DNA of 64,000 bases from Bog-473 sp963737745 (GCA_963737745.1 CAVTTR010000005.1:62001-126000); one strand, 5' to 3'. Numbered from the stretch's first letter, positions 36,819 through 45,398 are shown. Program-made: numbers and translations. The notes: generated by a model not told the origin, from the sequence alone.

Positions 36819-37718
36819 CTAACGGTCGCGAAGAGCAGTGAGAAGAGCTTCGGGAAGGCTCGCATCCGTAAAGGTGAATCCCGCCGCCAGCAGACGCCGC
36901 GGCACTGCCCGCTGGGACGCCAGCAAAAACTCGGTAGCCATTTCGTCGCCCAGCGCCAAGCGCAACACCATCTCCGGCACAATCAGTCGTGCCGGACGGT
37001 GGAGAGCTCGCCCTAACTCCTTGGTAAATCGCTCATTTGAGACGGGGGCAGGAGCAGTGAGGTTGAACGGTCCGGAGACGTCCTTGCCTTCGAGGAGGAA
37101 GGAGATGGCCGCGATGGCATCGCGGCGCGTAATCCAGCTGAACCATTGATTACCTTTTCCGAGACGCGCTCCCAGTCCAAGCTGGAACGGAGGAAGCTGC
37201 TTTTTGAGGGCGCCCCCGGCACCACTGAGGACCACACCGGTACGCAAGGTCACCACCCGGATTCCGGCCGCAACCGCCGGCATTGTCGCCGACTCCCATT
37301 GCGCGCACACGTCGGCCAGGAATCCCGTCCCGGGGCCAGACTCTTCGGACAGGATCTCGTCCCCCCGCGAGCCGTAATAGCCGATGGCGGACGCGCTCAC
37401 CATCACTGACGGGGGCTCCGGCAGTTGCGTCAGCGCCTCGACCAATGTCGTGGTCCCCTCCACCCGGCTGGAGAGGATCAGCCGCTTGTAGGTGGGAGAC
37501 CACCGGCGGTCGCCCACCCCAGCGCCGGCGAGATGCACTGCGCCATCGACCCCCTGGAGTTTGTCATGCTCGATCGTGTGGTTCTCCGGATCCCACAGGA
37601 CCTCGCCGGGTGAAGCGGTACCGCGCACAATAGGAAGGACTTCGTGTCCCTGGGATCGCAGGTGCGACACCAATGCAGATCCGATCAACCCCCGTGAACC
37701 TGTGACCGCTATTCTCAT
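36819..37718 (-). CDS. TIGR01777 family NAD-dependent epimerase/dehydratase
   Basis: 299 residues. Extended SDR with the N-terminal motif VTGSRGLIGSALVSHL, SASAIGYYG as the serine/tyrosine active-site region and the C-terminal DUF1731 (RLLAAGFTFTDASLPEALLTAL). E. coli YfcH and plant SULA-like proteins share this layout; the substrate is unknown. Its ATG overlaps the SRPBCC stop by 4 bases, and it is the last gene of the operon running from 41437. In other bacteria it often joins photolyase or COG2907/DUF1365/CFA clusters. Confidence 0.88.
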   Translation of the reverse strand: MRIAVTGSRGLIGSALVSHLRSQGHEVLPIVRGTASPGEVLWDPENHTIEHDKLQGVDGAVHLAGAGVGDRRWSPTYKRLILSSRVEGTTTLVEALTQLPEPPSVMVSASAIGYYGSRGDEILSEESGPGTGFLADVCAQWESATMPAVAAGIRVVTLRTGVVLSGAGGALKKQLPPFQLGLGARLGKGNQWFSWITRRDAIAAISFLLEGKDVSGPFNLTAPAPVSNERFTKELGRALHRPARLIVPEMVLRLALGDEMATEFLLASQRAVPRRLLAAGFTFTDASLPEALLTALRDR

Positions 37719-38212
37719 GGACCTTCCTTCCCGGGTTGCGGCGCATCAGTACCACGATGCACCGCTTCGAGTTCACCCGCCATGACGTGCCGACGGAGTC
37801 GGCGCAGGTTTTCCTTCCACAACAACGTAAGGATCGGTTTTGCCGCGAGCGCCCCGACGCCCGATCCCAGCCACCACGGAAAGCACAACTGCTCTTCCCA
37901 GGTGACCGAGGTTACTGACCCTGCGCCGTCGGTGAGCGTGAAGCGACCCGACCCGCTCACCACACCACTGTGCCGGACGCCCATCGCCGCGTCAGCCTCC
38001 CACTCGCTAATCTCCATCACATCGGTCAGCCGGATCGGCCCGATCCGCGTGTCACACTCGAACTTGGTGCCGATCCCGGAGCGGGCGGTGCTCAGAAAGC
38101 GGATGGCCGTCGCATCGGACATCCACTCCACGTGGTTCTCAATTCGGGCCAGCTCGGACCACACGATGTGGCGGTCGGCCGCAATCGATTCTGAGACCCG
38201 AACGCTCACCAT
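37715..38212 (-). CDS. SRPBCC (START-like) family protein
   Basis: 165 residues with the helix-grip layout of polyketide cyclase/START-like proteins: VRVSESIAADRHIVWSELA, then IENHVEWM and a C-terminal amphipathic helix (LTLLWKENLRRLRRHVMAG). These proteins bind hydrophobic ligands. It sits 25 bases after the CFA-like methyltransferase and overlaps the TIGR01777 gene, so it may carry a lipid intermediate of the operon. This role is inference. Confidence 0.8.
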   Translation of the reverse strand: MVSVRVSESIAADRHIVWSELARIENHVEWMSDATAIRFLSTARSGIGTKFECDTRIGPIRLTDVMEISEWEADAAMGVRHSGVVSGSGRFTLTDGAGSVTSVTWEEQLCFPWWLGSGVGALAAKPILTLLWKENLRRLRRHVMAGELEAVHRGTDAPQPGKEGP

Positions 38213-38237
38213 GGAGGCAGCGCCCCTTCAGGTCTCT

Positions 38238-39498
38238 TCACGACGCCATTCCACTTGGAGCCAGAACGAATTGGGCAACGTCGAGATACCCACTTCGGAA
38301 TCCTGCCTCGCTATAGGCGAGATAGAAATCCCACATTCTCCGAAAGGTCTGATCAAACCCGAGATGGTCGACATGCTCCGCACTGGCGTCGAACGTCTCG
38401 CGCCAACGCCGAAGCGTGGTGGCGTAACTCGCACCGAAAGTCAGCCGATCCACGACTCGGAGCTGAGTATGTTCGGCGACCGTCTCATGGATCGCCTGCT
38501 CGGAAGGGATGAGGCCGCCAGGGAATATGTACTTATGGATCCACGTCCATGACCCCTTCGTGGCGAGGAGCCGATCATGCGCCATGAGGATCGTCTGCAG
38601 ACCGATGCGACCCGACGGACCCAGTCTCCTCTCGAGGGTGCGAAAGTACTCGGGCCACCACCGTTCTCCAACTGCTTCGATCATTTCGACACTCACCACG
38701 GCGTCGAACTGCCCTGTCACATCCCGGTAATCCTCGAGGCGGACATCGACGGCGGAAGTCAGGCCGGACTCTTCGATTCGTCGTCGGGCAAATGCCGCCT
38801 GCTCCGCGGAGAGCGTCACACTGGTCACCCGAGCCCCCCGCCTCGCCGCGCGAAGGGCCAACTCACCCCATCCGGTCCCGATCTCAAGGAGGCGAGTCCC
38901 ACGGCCGACCCCCGTTGCGTCGAGCAGTCGATCTATTTTCCGGGTCTGGGCCTGGCTCAGAGTGTCGTCTCCTCCATCTGCGAAGAGGGCGGACGAGTAG
39001 GTCATCGAATCGTCCAGGAACGTCACGAACAGTTCGTTGGAGAGGTCGTAGTGACGGGCCACATTGCGGCGGGCGCCGTCCCGGTCGTTGTCCTCTCCGT
39101 GCGGGATGTCGAGGCTCGTACATGCGCCGTATCCACTGCAGCTTGGGGGGAATGAGCGATTCGATCTGTCGAGCCAGTGTTTCGAGCACATCGGCAAGAT
39201 CGGGAGCATCCCAGTCACCCGCCATATACGCCTCACCGAATCCAATTTTCCCGTCACGTCCCAACCGGGCAAAGAACGACTCGGGGCGACGGATCTCCAT
39301 GAGGGGACCCGAAGCCGAACCAAAGGAAACCCCATTTGGCAACTTGACCAGCACGCCGGCCAGCGCCACGGCGCGCCGGAAGGCCGCTCTCGCCATCGTC
39401 GTTCGCAGGGCCGCCCGCTTCGGCTGCGCCAATGCCGGCCACCGCGCCAGGTCGATGGGGGATGGTTCCTCCACGCGCATCTCGAGAAATGAACTCAC
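38238..39498 (-). CDS. CFA-like fatty-acid methyltransferase, frameshifted; cyclopropane ligands altered
   Basis: About 420 residues when joined. An N-terminal domain (FGEAYMAGDWDAPDLADVLE) precedes the methyltransferase core with motif I LLEIGTGWGELALRAA. The frame changes between about 39108 and 39122, fitting one extra base in GAGCCTCG. Compared with E. coli cyclopropane synthase, the bicarbonate ligands are not all kept: C139 is Ser (MTYSSALF) and H266 is Gln (GLQTILMAHDR), while the Glu in SVEMIEAVG and a Tyr in SYATTLRRW remain. It likely methylates an acyl chain without ring closure. The GTG start at 39498 overlaps the DUF1365 stop by 4 bases. Confidence 0.82.
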
Positions 39499-40163
39499 CG
39501 AGGCTGCACCTCGAGCCCCCGCCGCCATAAACGCAACCCCTGCCAGTGGATCAGGAATCGCGTGCGAGCGCCGGAGTGGTACAAAGCAGACCGGATGATC
39601 GTTTTCGGCCTGATTTGCTGACGCAGCCCATACAACGTCGCCACGAACGGTTCCTCGCCCGGGCGCTCCAAGATGACCGAGACGCTCACCACACTCCCGA
39701 TCACGTCGGCCCTGATCCGATAGCTCCCGTCGACCGCGTTAAATGGTGACACATACATCGCCTTGGTTGCGCTCATCGCGCCGTCGGTGCTCGGCTCGAG
39801 CACATAGCCATGCCGCTCGCCATAGGTATTGTGCACCTCGGCCACGACGGCGCAGAGCACGTCATATCGGTCGTAGCACCAGTACACCGTGAGGGGATTG
39901 AAGACGTAGCCCAGCGTCCGGGCACCGGTCAGCATCACAATGCGGGAGGCCGTAAACCCGTGGTCCTCGAGAAGGCATCGGATGTCCAGATGATCCGCTT
40001 GGTCGATGTGCACGAGCCACCTCGCCAATCCCCGTAGTTGGGGCCGATCGAAGTCCACCAACCAGTAGGAGGCCCTGTACGTGAACCCGTGCTGGAGTGG
40101 CGAACGACGATCATGGGCGATGTCGACGTCGTACAGACTGGGGAGCTCGAGAGATCCGATCAC
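39495..40163 (-). CDS. DUF1365 domain protein
   Basis: 222 residues from GTG 40163, whose GTGA overlaps the upstream COG2907 stop; an upstream GGGAG site fits. DUF1365 features include RRSPLQHGFTYRASYWLVD, DHGFTASRIVMLTGARTLGY with VFNPLTVYWCYD and VSPFNAVDGSYRIR. The family has no settled biochemical role. It is nearly always next to the COG2907 oxidoreductase and a CFA-like methyltransferase, as here, and is thought to take part in the same lipid change. Confidence 0.88.
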   Translation of the reverse strand: MIGSLELPSLYDVDIAHDRRSPLQHGFTYRASYWLVDFDRPQLRGLARWLVHIDQADHLDIRCLLEDHGFTASRIVMLTGARTLGYVFNPLTVYWCYDRYDVLCAVVAEVHNTYGERHGYVLEPSTDGAMSATKAMYVSPFNAVDGSYRIRADVIGSVVSVSVILERPGEEPFVATLYGLRQQIRPKTIIRSALYHSGARTRFLIHWQGLRLWRRGLEVQPR

Positions 40164-41437
40164 CACTGTGCTCCCAACGATGACGCCGCGACAACACCTG
40201 AGCGACAGCCGTCCTCGTGGAAACCCCATCCGTGATAGGCCCCCGCAAAGGCGAGCGTGCCGTCATTGAGTTCACCGAGCCGCTGCTGCGCCGCGACCGA
40301 GGTGAGGGTGTAAATCGGATGCTCGTACACCATGTGGTCGATGACAAGGGCCGGATCGATCCGGTCGTTGGCATTGAGCGTGACGAGAAGTGGAGATCGA
40401 GACGGTAACGACTGCAAACGAGTCATGTCATAGGACACGAGAACGCCGTCCGTGTTCCCTCCGCAGTCGCTCAGTAGATAGTTCCACGAGCTCTTCGCCC
40501 GGGACGCCCGAGGCAGCACGCTTGCATCGGCGTGGAGATAGGTCTCATTTCGCGAATATTCGAAAGCGCCCAATAGCGTCCGTTGCTCCTCCGTCGGATG
40601 GTCAAGCAGGCGGAGCGCTTCGTCCGCATGCGTGGCGATCACCGCCCCATCGAAGGGAACCGCCTTGTCGGACGCATCCCGTACCGTCACGCCGTCGGCG
40701 ACACGTGTCACCGACCGTACCGGCACTCCTACGCTCACGGACTGCAACTCTTTGGCGAGGCGGTCCACATAGGTACGTGAGCCACCGCGAATAGTACGCC
40801 ATTGCGGTGATCCGGCAACGGACAACATCCCATGATTGTCAAGGAACACGAAGAGGTAACGGGCCGGGTATTCAAGCGCCGGCCCAGCTCCCGCCGACCA
40901 TACGCACGAGACTACCGGAACGATGAAATGGCTGACGAAGTAGTCGGAGTAACCACCCTGAGCCAGGAATTCCCGCAGAGTGAGGGCGTCATCCCCATCC
41001 GTCACCACGACCTTTGCCTCATGGTAGAACCGCCGAATCTCGAACAGCATGTGCGCGAACGAATAGGTCATGGCAGACCGGGGCCGGGCCAGAACACCGC
41101 GCAGACCATGACCACCGGCGTACTCAAGACCACATCCTTCACAGCGGATGGACATGCTCATGTCGGCGGCCTGGCTTTCTACGCCCAATTCGCCGAGAAG
41201 TCTCCGAAACAGCGGATAGGTGTTGTCGTTGAAGACAATGAATCCTGAATCCACCGGGATGCTTCCTGCGTCAGGAGTGCCGACGTCGTGGGTGTGGGCA
41301 TGACCGCCGAGACGATCCGCAGACTCATAAAGCGTGACATCGAAACCGACTCGCAAGACGTAGGCCGCCGTGAGCCCGGCGATACCGGCACCGATAATCG
41401 CGACGCGCTTGCGTCCTCCCGCCGCTCGGGCCGTCAA
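40160..41437 (-). CDS. COG2907 FAD-dependent oxidoreductase (amine-oxidase-like)
   Basis: 425 residues. Rossmann FAD-binding start VAIIGAGIAGLTAAYVL at residues 12-28, then VDSGFIVFNDNTYPLFRRL, and a C-terminal FAD contact LAFAGAYHGWGFHEDGCRSG. The start is a TTG at 41437: an in-frame TGA lies two codons upstream and no other start fits before the Rossmann strand. It is the first gene of the operon. Family members are linked to desaturation or oxidation of methylated acyl chains; the exact reaction here is unproven. It is divergent from the LitR/CarH-like gene with 61 bp between. Confidence 0.88.
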   Translation of the reverse strand: MTARAAGGRKRVAIIGAGIAGLTAAYVLRVGFDVTLYESADRLGGHAHTHDVGTPDAGSIPVDSGFIVFNDNTYPLFRRLLGELGVESQAADMSMSIRCEGCGLEYAGGHGLRGVLARPRSAMTYSFAHMLFEIRRFYHEAKVVVTDGDDALTLREFLAQGGYSDYFVSHFIVPVVSCVWSAGAGPALEYPARYLFVFLDNHGMLSVAGSPQWRTIRGGSRTYVDRLAKELQSVSVGVPVRSVTRVADGVTVRDASDKAVPFDGAVIATHADEALRLLDHPTEEQRTLLGAFEYSRNETYLHADASVLPRASRAKSSWNYLLSDCGGNTDGVLVSYDMTRLQSLPSRSPLLVTLNANDRIDPALVIDHMVYEHPIYTLTSVAAQQRLGELNDGTLAFAGAYHGWGFHEDGCRSGVVAASSLGAQW

Positions 41438-41477
41438 GAGTCAACCCTGGTCCACCAACGGTCTGCCACATGGCGCA

Positions 41478-41492
41478 GTTTAGTGCTAAAAT
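41478..41492. promoter_or_regulatory. Candidate B12-regulator operator overlapping two divergent -10 boxes
   Basis: TTTAG (41479-41483) and CTAAA (41486-41490) form a perfect inverted repeat around TG. TAAAAT at 41487-41492 is a five-of-six -10 box ending 6 bases before the regulator's GTG, so that transcript would be leaderless. On the other strand TAAACT (41483-41478) could serve the COG2907 operon. A regulator bound here would block both promoters. Position and symmetry are seen; binding is inferred. Confidence 0.5.
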
Positions 41493-41498
41493 CACTGG

Positions 41499-42362
41499 GT
41501 GAGCCGCGGGCAGAAGACGCTGACATTGCCCGAAGCGGCCGGCCTGCTCGGCGTCCATTACATGACGGCCTATCGCTACATACGCCAGGGGAAGTTGCCG
41601 GCGCAGCGCGAGGGGGCGGAATGGCGGATCCGGCCGGCGGACGTGCGGGCTCTCCAATGTCCCTCGTCACAACGCGAGCGTCGGGGAACCTCCAGAGCTC
41701 GAGGCGGTTCTGAGCGCCTCGAGCGCCGCATGTTGGCAGGCGATGTCTCGGGCGCCTGGTGGCTGGTCAAGAGCCAACTCGACGGCGGTCTGAATCCACC
41801 CGGGGTCCTGAACGAACTTGTCGTCCCGGCGCTTCGCTCCATCGGTGATCGATGGGCCCTCGGCGATGTATCGGTGGCCGAAGAGCATCGAGCGACGGCC
41901 GTGGCGCAACGACTGATCGGCCATTTGGGGCTCCAATTTGGTCGTCGCGGCAAGAGTCGCGGTGTCATCGCTCTCGCTGCCCCGTCGGGAGATCTTCACA
42001 CGCTTCCGGTCACCATTGTGGCCGACCTTCTGCGGTGGCAGGCCTTTGAGGTTCTTGAACTCGGGGGTAATACGCCGGCCGACGCCCTTGCGGATGCGGT
42101 GGCGAGCCAGGATCGCCTCTTGGCCGTTGGCATCGTTTCGACTACTCGTGGACTCGAGGCGGAAGTGGCTCTGTCCGTGCGATCGGTGCGGGCGGTGGCA
42201 CCGGGTGTCGTCATCTTCCTGGGCGGGCCGGGCGTGCGATCGACTGCACACGCTCGCCGGCTGGGAGGAGACACATGGACGGGCATTGGACACAATGCGG
42301 CCGTCGAAACGGTGGAACGCATCGTTGGGTCGCTTGCCGCGCCACACAGCAATGTCGCATAA
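41499..42362 (+). CDS. CarH/LitR-like B12-binding transcriptional regulator (probable photoreceptor)
   Basis: 287 residues. Residues 8-52 are an excisionase/MerR-type winged helix (LPEAAGLLGVHYMTAYRYIR). Residues about 75-145 are the four-helix cap of cobalamin-binding regulators with the W-x9-EH signature (W119, E129, H130), which places adenosylcobalamin in CarH. The Rossmann B12 domain follows with GDLH (H167) as the lower cobalt ligand and GGPGVRS near 241. In CarH, light breaks the Co-C bond and releases DNA. Divergent from the COG2907 operon, it is expected to repress it in the dark. Gene symbol left open because litR/carH naming is lineage-dependent. Confidence 0.88.
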   Translation: MSRGQKTLTLPEAAGLLGVHYMTAYRYIRQGKLPAQREGAEWRIRPADVRALQCPSSQRERRGTSRARGGSERLERRMLAGDVSGAWWLVKSQLDGGLNPPGVLNELVVPALRSIGDRWALGDVSVAEEHRATAVAQRLIGHLGLQFGRRGKSRGVIALAAPSGDLHTLPVTIVADLLRWQAFEVLELGGNTPADALADAVASQDRLLAVGIVSTTRGLEAEVALSVRSVRAVAPGVVIFLGGPGVRSTAHARRLGGDTWTGIGHNAAVETVERIVGSLAAPHSNVA

Positions 42363-42381
42363 CGTTGCCCAGCCTCCTCCC

Positions 42382-43359
42382 ATGAGACGAGTTCTCGCCA
42401 GTGTGACTGATCGCCTTCTCGAGGCAAGCGTCGTCGGGAGTTTCTCGCGCCTCGGCTTTGAGCTACGAAGTCGATTAGAAGCCTGGACAGCACCGCCGAG
42501 GCTCGATGGCAAGGTTTTTGTCGTTACTGGAGCGTCTTCGGGCATCGGTCGAGCCGCTGCCCTCGGATTAGCTCGACAGGGAGCGGGACTCGTTCTGCTC
42601 GGCCGCGACGAGGAGCGCCTCAAGGCGACACAACGTCGTGCTGAAGCTGACGGTTGTGCTGGTGCCGTTCACATTGCATCGCTCGACCTGGTGGACCCGG
42701 ACGAAGTCGAACTCTTCGCAGCGCGCCTGGCTGCGGTGGAGAATCGACTCGATGGCGTGGTCCACTGTGCTGGAGCGTTATTCGGCGACTATCGGACCAG
42801 CTCCGACGGTACTGAACTGACTCTCGCCACGCACGTCCTGGCCCCGTTTCGACTGAGCCACCTCCTGGCGCCTCTTCTCCGGCGCGCCGGCACTTCGATC
42901 ATCGTGACGGTGTCCTCGGGCGGGATGTACACCCAGCGCTTCGACCTCAATCGCCTCGAGCTCACCGCACGCGACTACAGCGGGACCACGGCCTACGCCC
43001 GGGCCAAGCGGGCTCAGGTCGTCTTGGCACACGAATGGGCGCGGCGCTGGTCTTCCGATGGCATAGCGAGCTATGCCATGCATCCGGGCTGGGTCAACAC
43101 GGCGGGACTGTCGGACGGGCTTCCTACGTTCGCCCGCCTGGGACCGCTGCTGCGGACTCCTTCCCAGGGTGCAGATACTGCCGTCTGGCTGAGCAGTGGA
43201 GCGCCGCTCACCCAAGCGCCGCGGATTGGAGGTATTTGGCTGGACCGACGACGACGGCCCGATGATTATCTCCCCACCACCCGTCGCAGCGCCACCGATC
43301 GCCAACGTGATGGCGACGCCCTGTGGCAATGGTGTGCGGTACGAACTTCGCTCTCTTGA
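42382..43359 (+). CDS. Short-chain dehydrogenase/reductase
   Basis: 325 residues. Classical SDR signs: VVTGASSGIGRAAALGLARQ (cofactor), VHCAGALFG, active-site SSGG and YARAK. About 45 extra residues at the N-terminus precede the fold. It starts 19 bases after the B12 regulator stop and is likely co-transcribed with it. SDRs of this type accompany COG2907/DUF1365/CFA clusters in other bacteria, so it may oxidise or reduce a lipid intermediate, but it could act elsewhere. Convergent with the alcohol dehydrogenase gene. Confidence 0.88.
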   Translation: MRRVLASVTDRLLEASVVGSFSRLGFELRSRLEAWTAPPRLDGKVFVVTGASSGIGRAAALGLARQGAGLVLLGRDEERLKATQRRAEADGCAGAVHIASLDLVDPDEVELFAARLAAVENRLDGVVHCAGALFGDYRTSSDGTELTLATHVLAPFRLSHLLAPLLRRAGTSIIVTVSSGGMYTQRFDLNRLELTARDYSGTTAYARAKRAQVVLAHEWARRWSSDGIASYAMHPGWVNTAGLSDGLPTFARLGPLLRTPSQGADTAVWLSSGAPLTQAPRIGGIWLDRRRRPDDYLPTTRRSATDRQRDGDALWQWCAVRTSLS

Positions 43360-43403
43360 GCCAACCTCGAATGCATTGATGTCGGGCCTGATCGTCTGAG
43401 TAT

Positions 43404-43423
43404 GGTGCCGCTCCTGGGGCACC
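43404..43423. terminator. Possible bidirectional terminator
   Basis: GGTGCC (43404-43409) pairs with GGCACC (43418-43423) over an 8-base loop, between the convergent SDR and alcohol dehydrogenase genes. There is no T-run. Confidence 0.4.
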
Positions 43424-43432
43424 GAATTGCCA

Positions 43433-44473
43433 TCAGCGGGTCAGGACCACCTTGACCGCCCCGGTCTCCGCAGCCCTGTCATAGACGTCATACGCCTTGA
43501 TGAAGTCGTTGAACTCGAAGTGATGGGTGGCGAAGCGTCCCGCATTTATCTGACGGGATGCGACCAGGCGCAAAAGCGTTGGGGTCGAATACGTGTCCAC
43601 GAGACCGGTCGTAATCGTTACGTCCCTCGTCCACAATGTTTCGAGATGAAGGGTGGCCGGCTTTCCGTGGACGCCGATGTTGGCCACATGTCCGCCAGGC
43701 CGAACGAGTTGGGTGCACAGCTCGAAGCTCGCGGGAACGCCGACGGCCTCAATGGCAACATCGACGCCAAGGCCTCCGGTCAGCTCTTGCACCAAGGCGA
43801 CGGGGTCAGCCGTGGCGTTGTTGATCATCAGGTCGGCCCCAAAAAGCTTGGCCGCATGGAGCCGGGCGTCGGCCAAGTCGATGGCGATGATGTGGCTAGG
43901 AGAGTAGAGCTGCGCTCCGAGTATGGCCGACAAGCCGATCGGACCGGCTCCGACCACGGCGACCGTGTCTCCGGGCTGTACGTGTCCGTTCAGCACTCCG
44001 ACCTCGTAGGCGGTTGGGAGGATGTCAGCCAACATCAGGAGCTCCTCGTCAGTAGGTCCCTCAGGCAACTTGTAGGTCGACGTATCGGCGAAGGGCACGC
44101 GGACGAACTCGGCCTGCGTCCCGTCAATGAGGTGCCCGAGAATCCAGCCTCCGCCACCGAGGCATTGCCCGTAGCGCCCCTCCCTGCAGTAGCGACAGCG
44201 TCCACAGGCGCTGATGCACGATACGAGCACACGATCGCCGGGCAGCACCGTTGTGACTGCGGTGCCGACGGACTCAACGGTACCGACCGCTTCGTGACCG
44301 AGGATTCGTCCTGGGGTGACTTCAGGTACGTCACCCTTCAAGATATGCAGGTCTGATCCGCAGATGGTGGTGCAGTCGACTCGTACGATGGCATCGGTAT
44401 CGGCCTGCATCGTCGGCTTGGGAACATCCTCCCAAGCCTTGAATCCCGGCCCCTTATAGACGAGAGCTTTCAT
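43433..44473 (-). CDS. Zinc-dependent alcohol dehydrogenase
   Basis: 346 residues, MDR superfamily. Catalytic zinc ligands are C38 and H60-E61 (GHEAVG); structural zinc cysteines are C90, C93, C96 and C104. NAD-binding motif VAVVGAGPIGLSAILGA is near residue 170. It oxidises alcohols or reduces aldehydes/ketones. Its ATG overlaps the stop of the HTH-PPOX gene by 4 bases, so both are driven from the 45232-45431 region with two DosR-like boxes. Under low oxygen it could recycle NADH. Confidence 0.92.
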   Translation of the reverse strand: MKALVYKGPGFKAWEDVPKPTMQADTDAIVRVDCTTICGSDLHILKGDVPEVTPGRILGHEAVGTVESVGTAVTTVLPGDRVLVSCISACGRCRYCREGRYGQCLGGGGWILGHLIDGTQAEFVRVPFADTSTYKLPEGPTDEELLMLADILPTAYEVGVLNGHVQPGDTVAVVGAGPIGLSAILGAQLYSPSHIIAIDLADARLHAAKLFGADLMINNATADPVALVQELTGGLGVDVAIEAVGVPASFELCTQLVRPGGHVANIGVHGKPATLHLETLWTRDVTITTGLVDTYSTPTLLRLVASRQINAGRFATHHFEFNDFIKAYDVYDRAAETGAVKVVLTR

Positions 44474-45231
44474 GGTGTGCCTCTTTCTGTGGGTGCGATG
44501 TGCGAATGCAACGGGCGCAGGACGATAACGCGCCCTGTCATTTCAAAGGGTTCGATGCCGATCAGATTCAAGCGGGCGCCACCGGCCCAGGGCTCGAGAT
44601 CGAGCACCGCCACAGCCTGCCGTTCTTCGGGATCCTCGATGCGCCGCGCATGACCGCGCACCAGGACGCTCCAGCCCTCACTCATGGCATCGTCGATGCG
44701 GTCCACCTCGAACGCAACGATCCCCGCAATGGAGTCTGCCAGAGAGTCCGATGTGCGAAAGAGCACTGTCCCGCCGGCGAACACGAAATTCACCGGGTAT
44801 GCCACCGGGCCGGCACTCGTGGTGAGCACGATGCGGCCGATTCCTCCAGCCGTGAGGTGATTCTCGCACTCCTGCGCCGTGAGATTCTCCAGCACTGGGT
44901 TGATGCCAGCGTGTCCAGTTCCTTGGGGTCGATCCACTTGGCCGCCCTCCAACGTGGTGGAGGTCGTGTCGAGAGCAACGGCCAATCGCAGCAACGCTCC
45001 CGAACTCAGATCGGTGTCGGAACTCTGCTCGAAGTAAGCCAGGAACCAGGCATCGACGCCCGCCCGCCGGGCCAACTCCTCTGTGGTGAGGCCGAGCTCC
45101 TTGCGTCGGTGGGTTATTCGACGCGCCAGGTCCCCGACATGCTGACCTTTCGGCGGCGCTGAGGGCGAGTGGACGGAGTCATGGGCCGAGGAGGTGGGTT
45201 CTTTTGCAGGGGTATCCGTGGTCGACGTCAT
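44470..45231 (-). CDS. XRE-type HTH fused to pyridoxamine 5'-phosphate oxidase-like domain
   Basis: 253 residues. After a Ser/Thr/Pro-rich start, residues about 33-90 form an XRE helix-turn-helix (ITHRRKELGLTTEELARRAG). Residues about 115-250 form a PPOX-like split barrel (GRIVLTTSAGPVAYPVNFVF; SVLVRGHARRIED) that binds FMN or F420. The combination suggests a redox- or cofactor-sensing regulator rather than the vitamin B6 enzyme. It heads an operon with the zinc dehydrogenase, under DosR-like boxes. Similar PPOX genes belong to DosR regulons in actinobacteria. Confidence 0.85.
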   Translation of the reverse strand: MTSTTDTPAKEPTSSAHDSVHSPSAPPKGQHVGDLARRITHRRKELGLTTEELARRAGVDAWFLAYFEQSSDTDLSSGALLRLAVALDTTSTTLEGGQVDRPQGTGHAGINPVLENLTAQECENHLTAGGIGRIVLTTSAGPVAYPVNFVFAGGTVLFRTSDSLADSIAGIVAFEVDRIDDAMSEGWSVLVRGHARRIEDPEERQAVAVLDLEPWAGGARLNLIGIEPFEMTGRVIVLRPLHSHIAPTERGTP

Positions 45232-45341
45232 GGTGCCAGTCTGAAGCGTTCACCGAGGCGACCCATAGGGCAATTGGTCCCGCGCACCCGTGACCTTGGA
45301 CCCATTGGGCCTATATCGACCCGTCGCACCATACTTTCGGC

Positions 45342-45360
45342 TAGGGACATTGGTCCCAAA
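45342..45360. promoter_or_regulatory. DosR/DevR-like box A
   Basis: Minus strand reads TTTGGGACCAATGTCCCTA, with a perfect GGGAC-N4-GTCCC core. The published DosR consensus is TTSGGGACTWWAGTCCCSAA. It lies 111 bases from the HTH-PPOX start and 78 from the small gene start. Confidence 0.65.
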
Positions 45361-45378
45361 CTTGGGGCAACCGAAGAA

Positions 45379-45398
45379 TTTGGGAACTTGGTCCCTAC
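45379..45398. promoter_or_regulatory. DosR/DevR-like box B
   Basis: Reads TTTGGGAACTTGGTCCCTAC, core GGGAA-N4-GTCCC, one mismatch to the palindrome. Centre-to-centre distance from box A is about 37 bases, close to spacing of paired DosR sites. Confidence 0.55.

Noticed and set aside
45297..45316. Third DosR-like site (TTGGACCCATTGGGCC)
   Set aside because: The GGGAC-N4-GTCCC core is broken in both halves.
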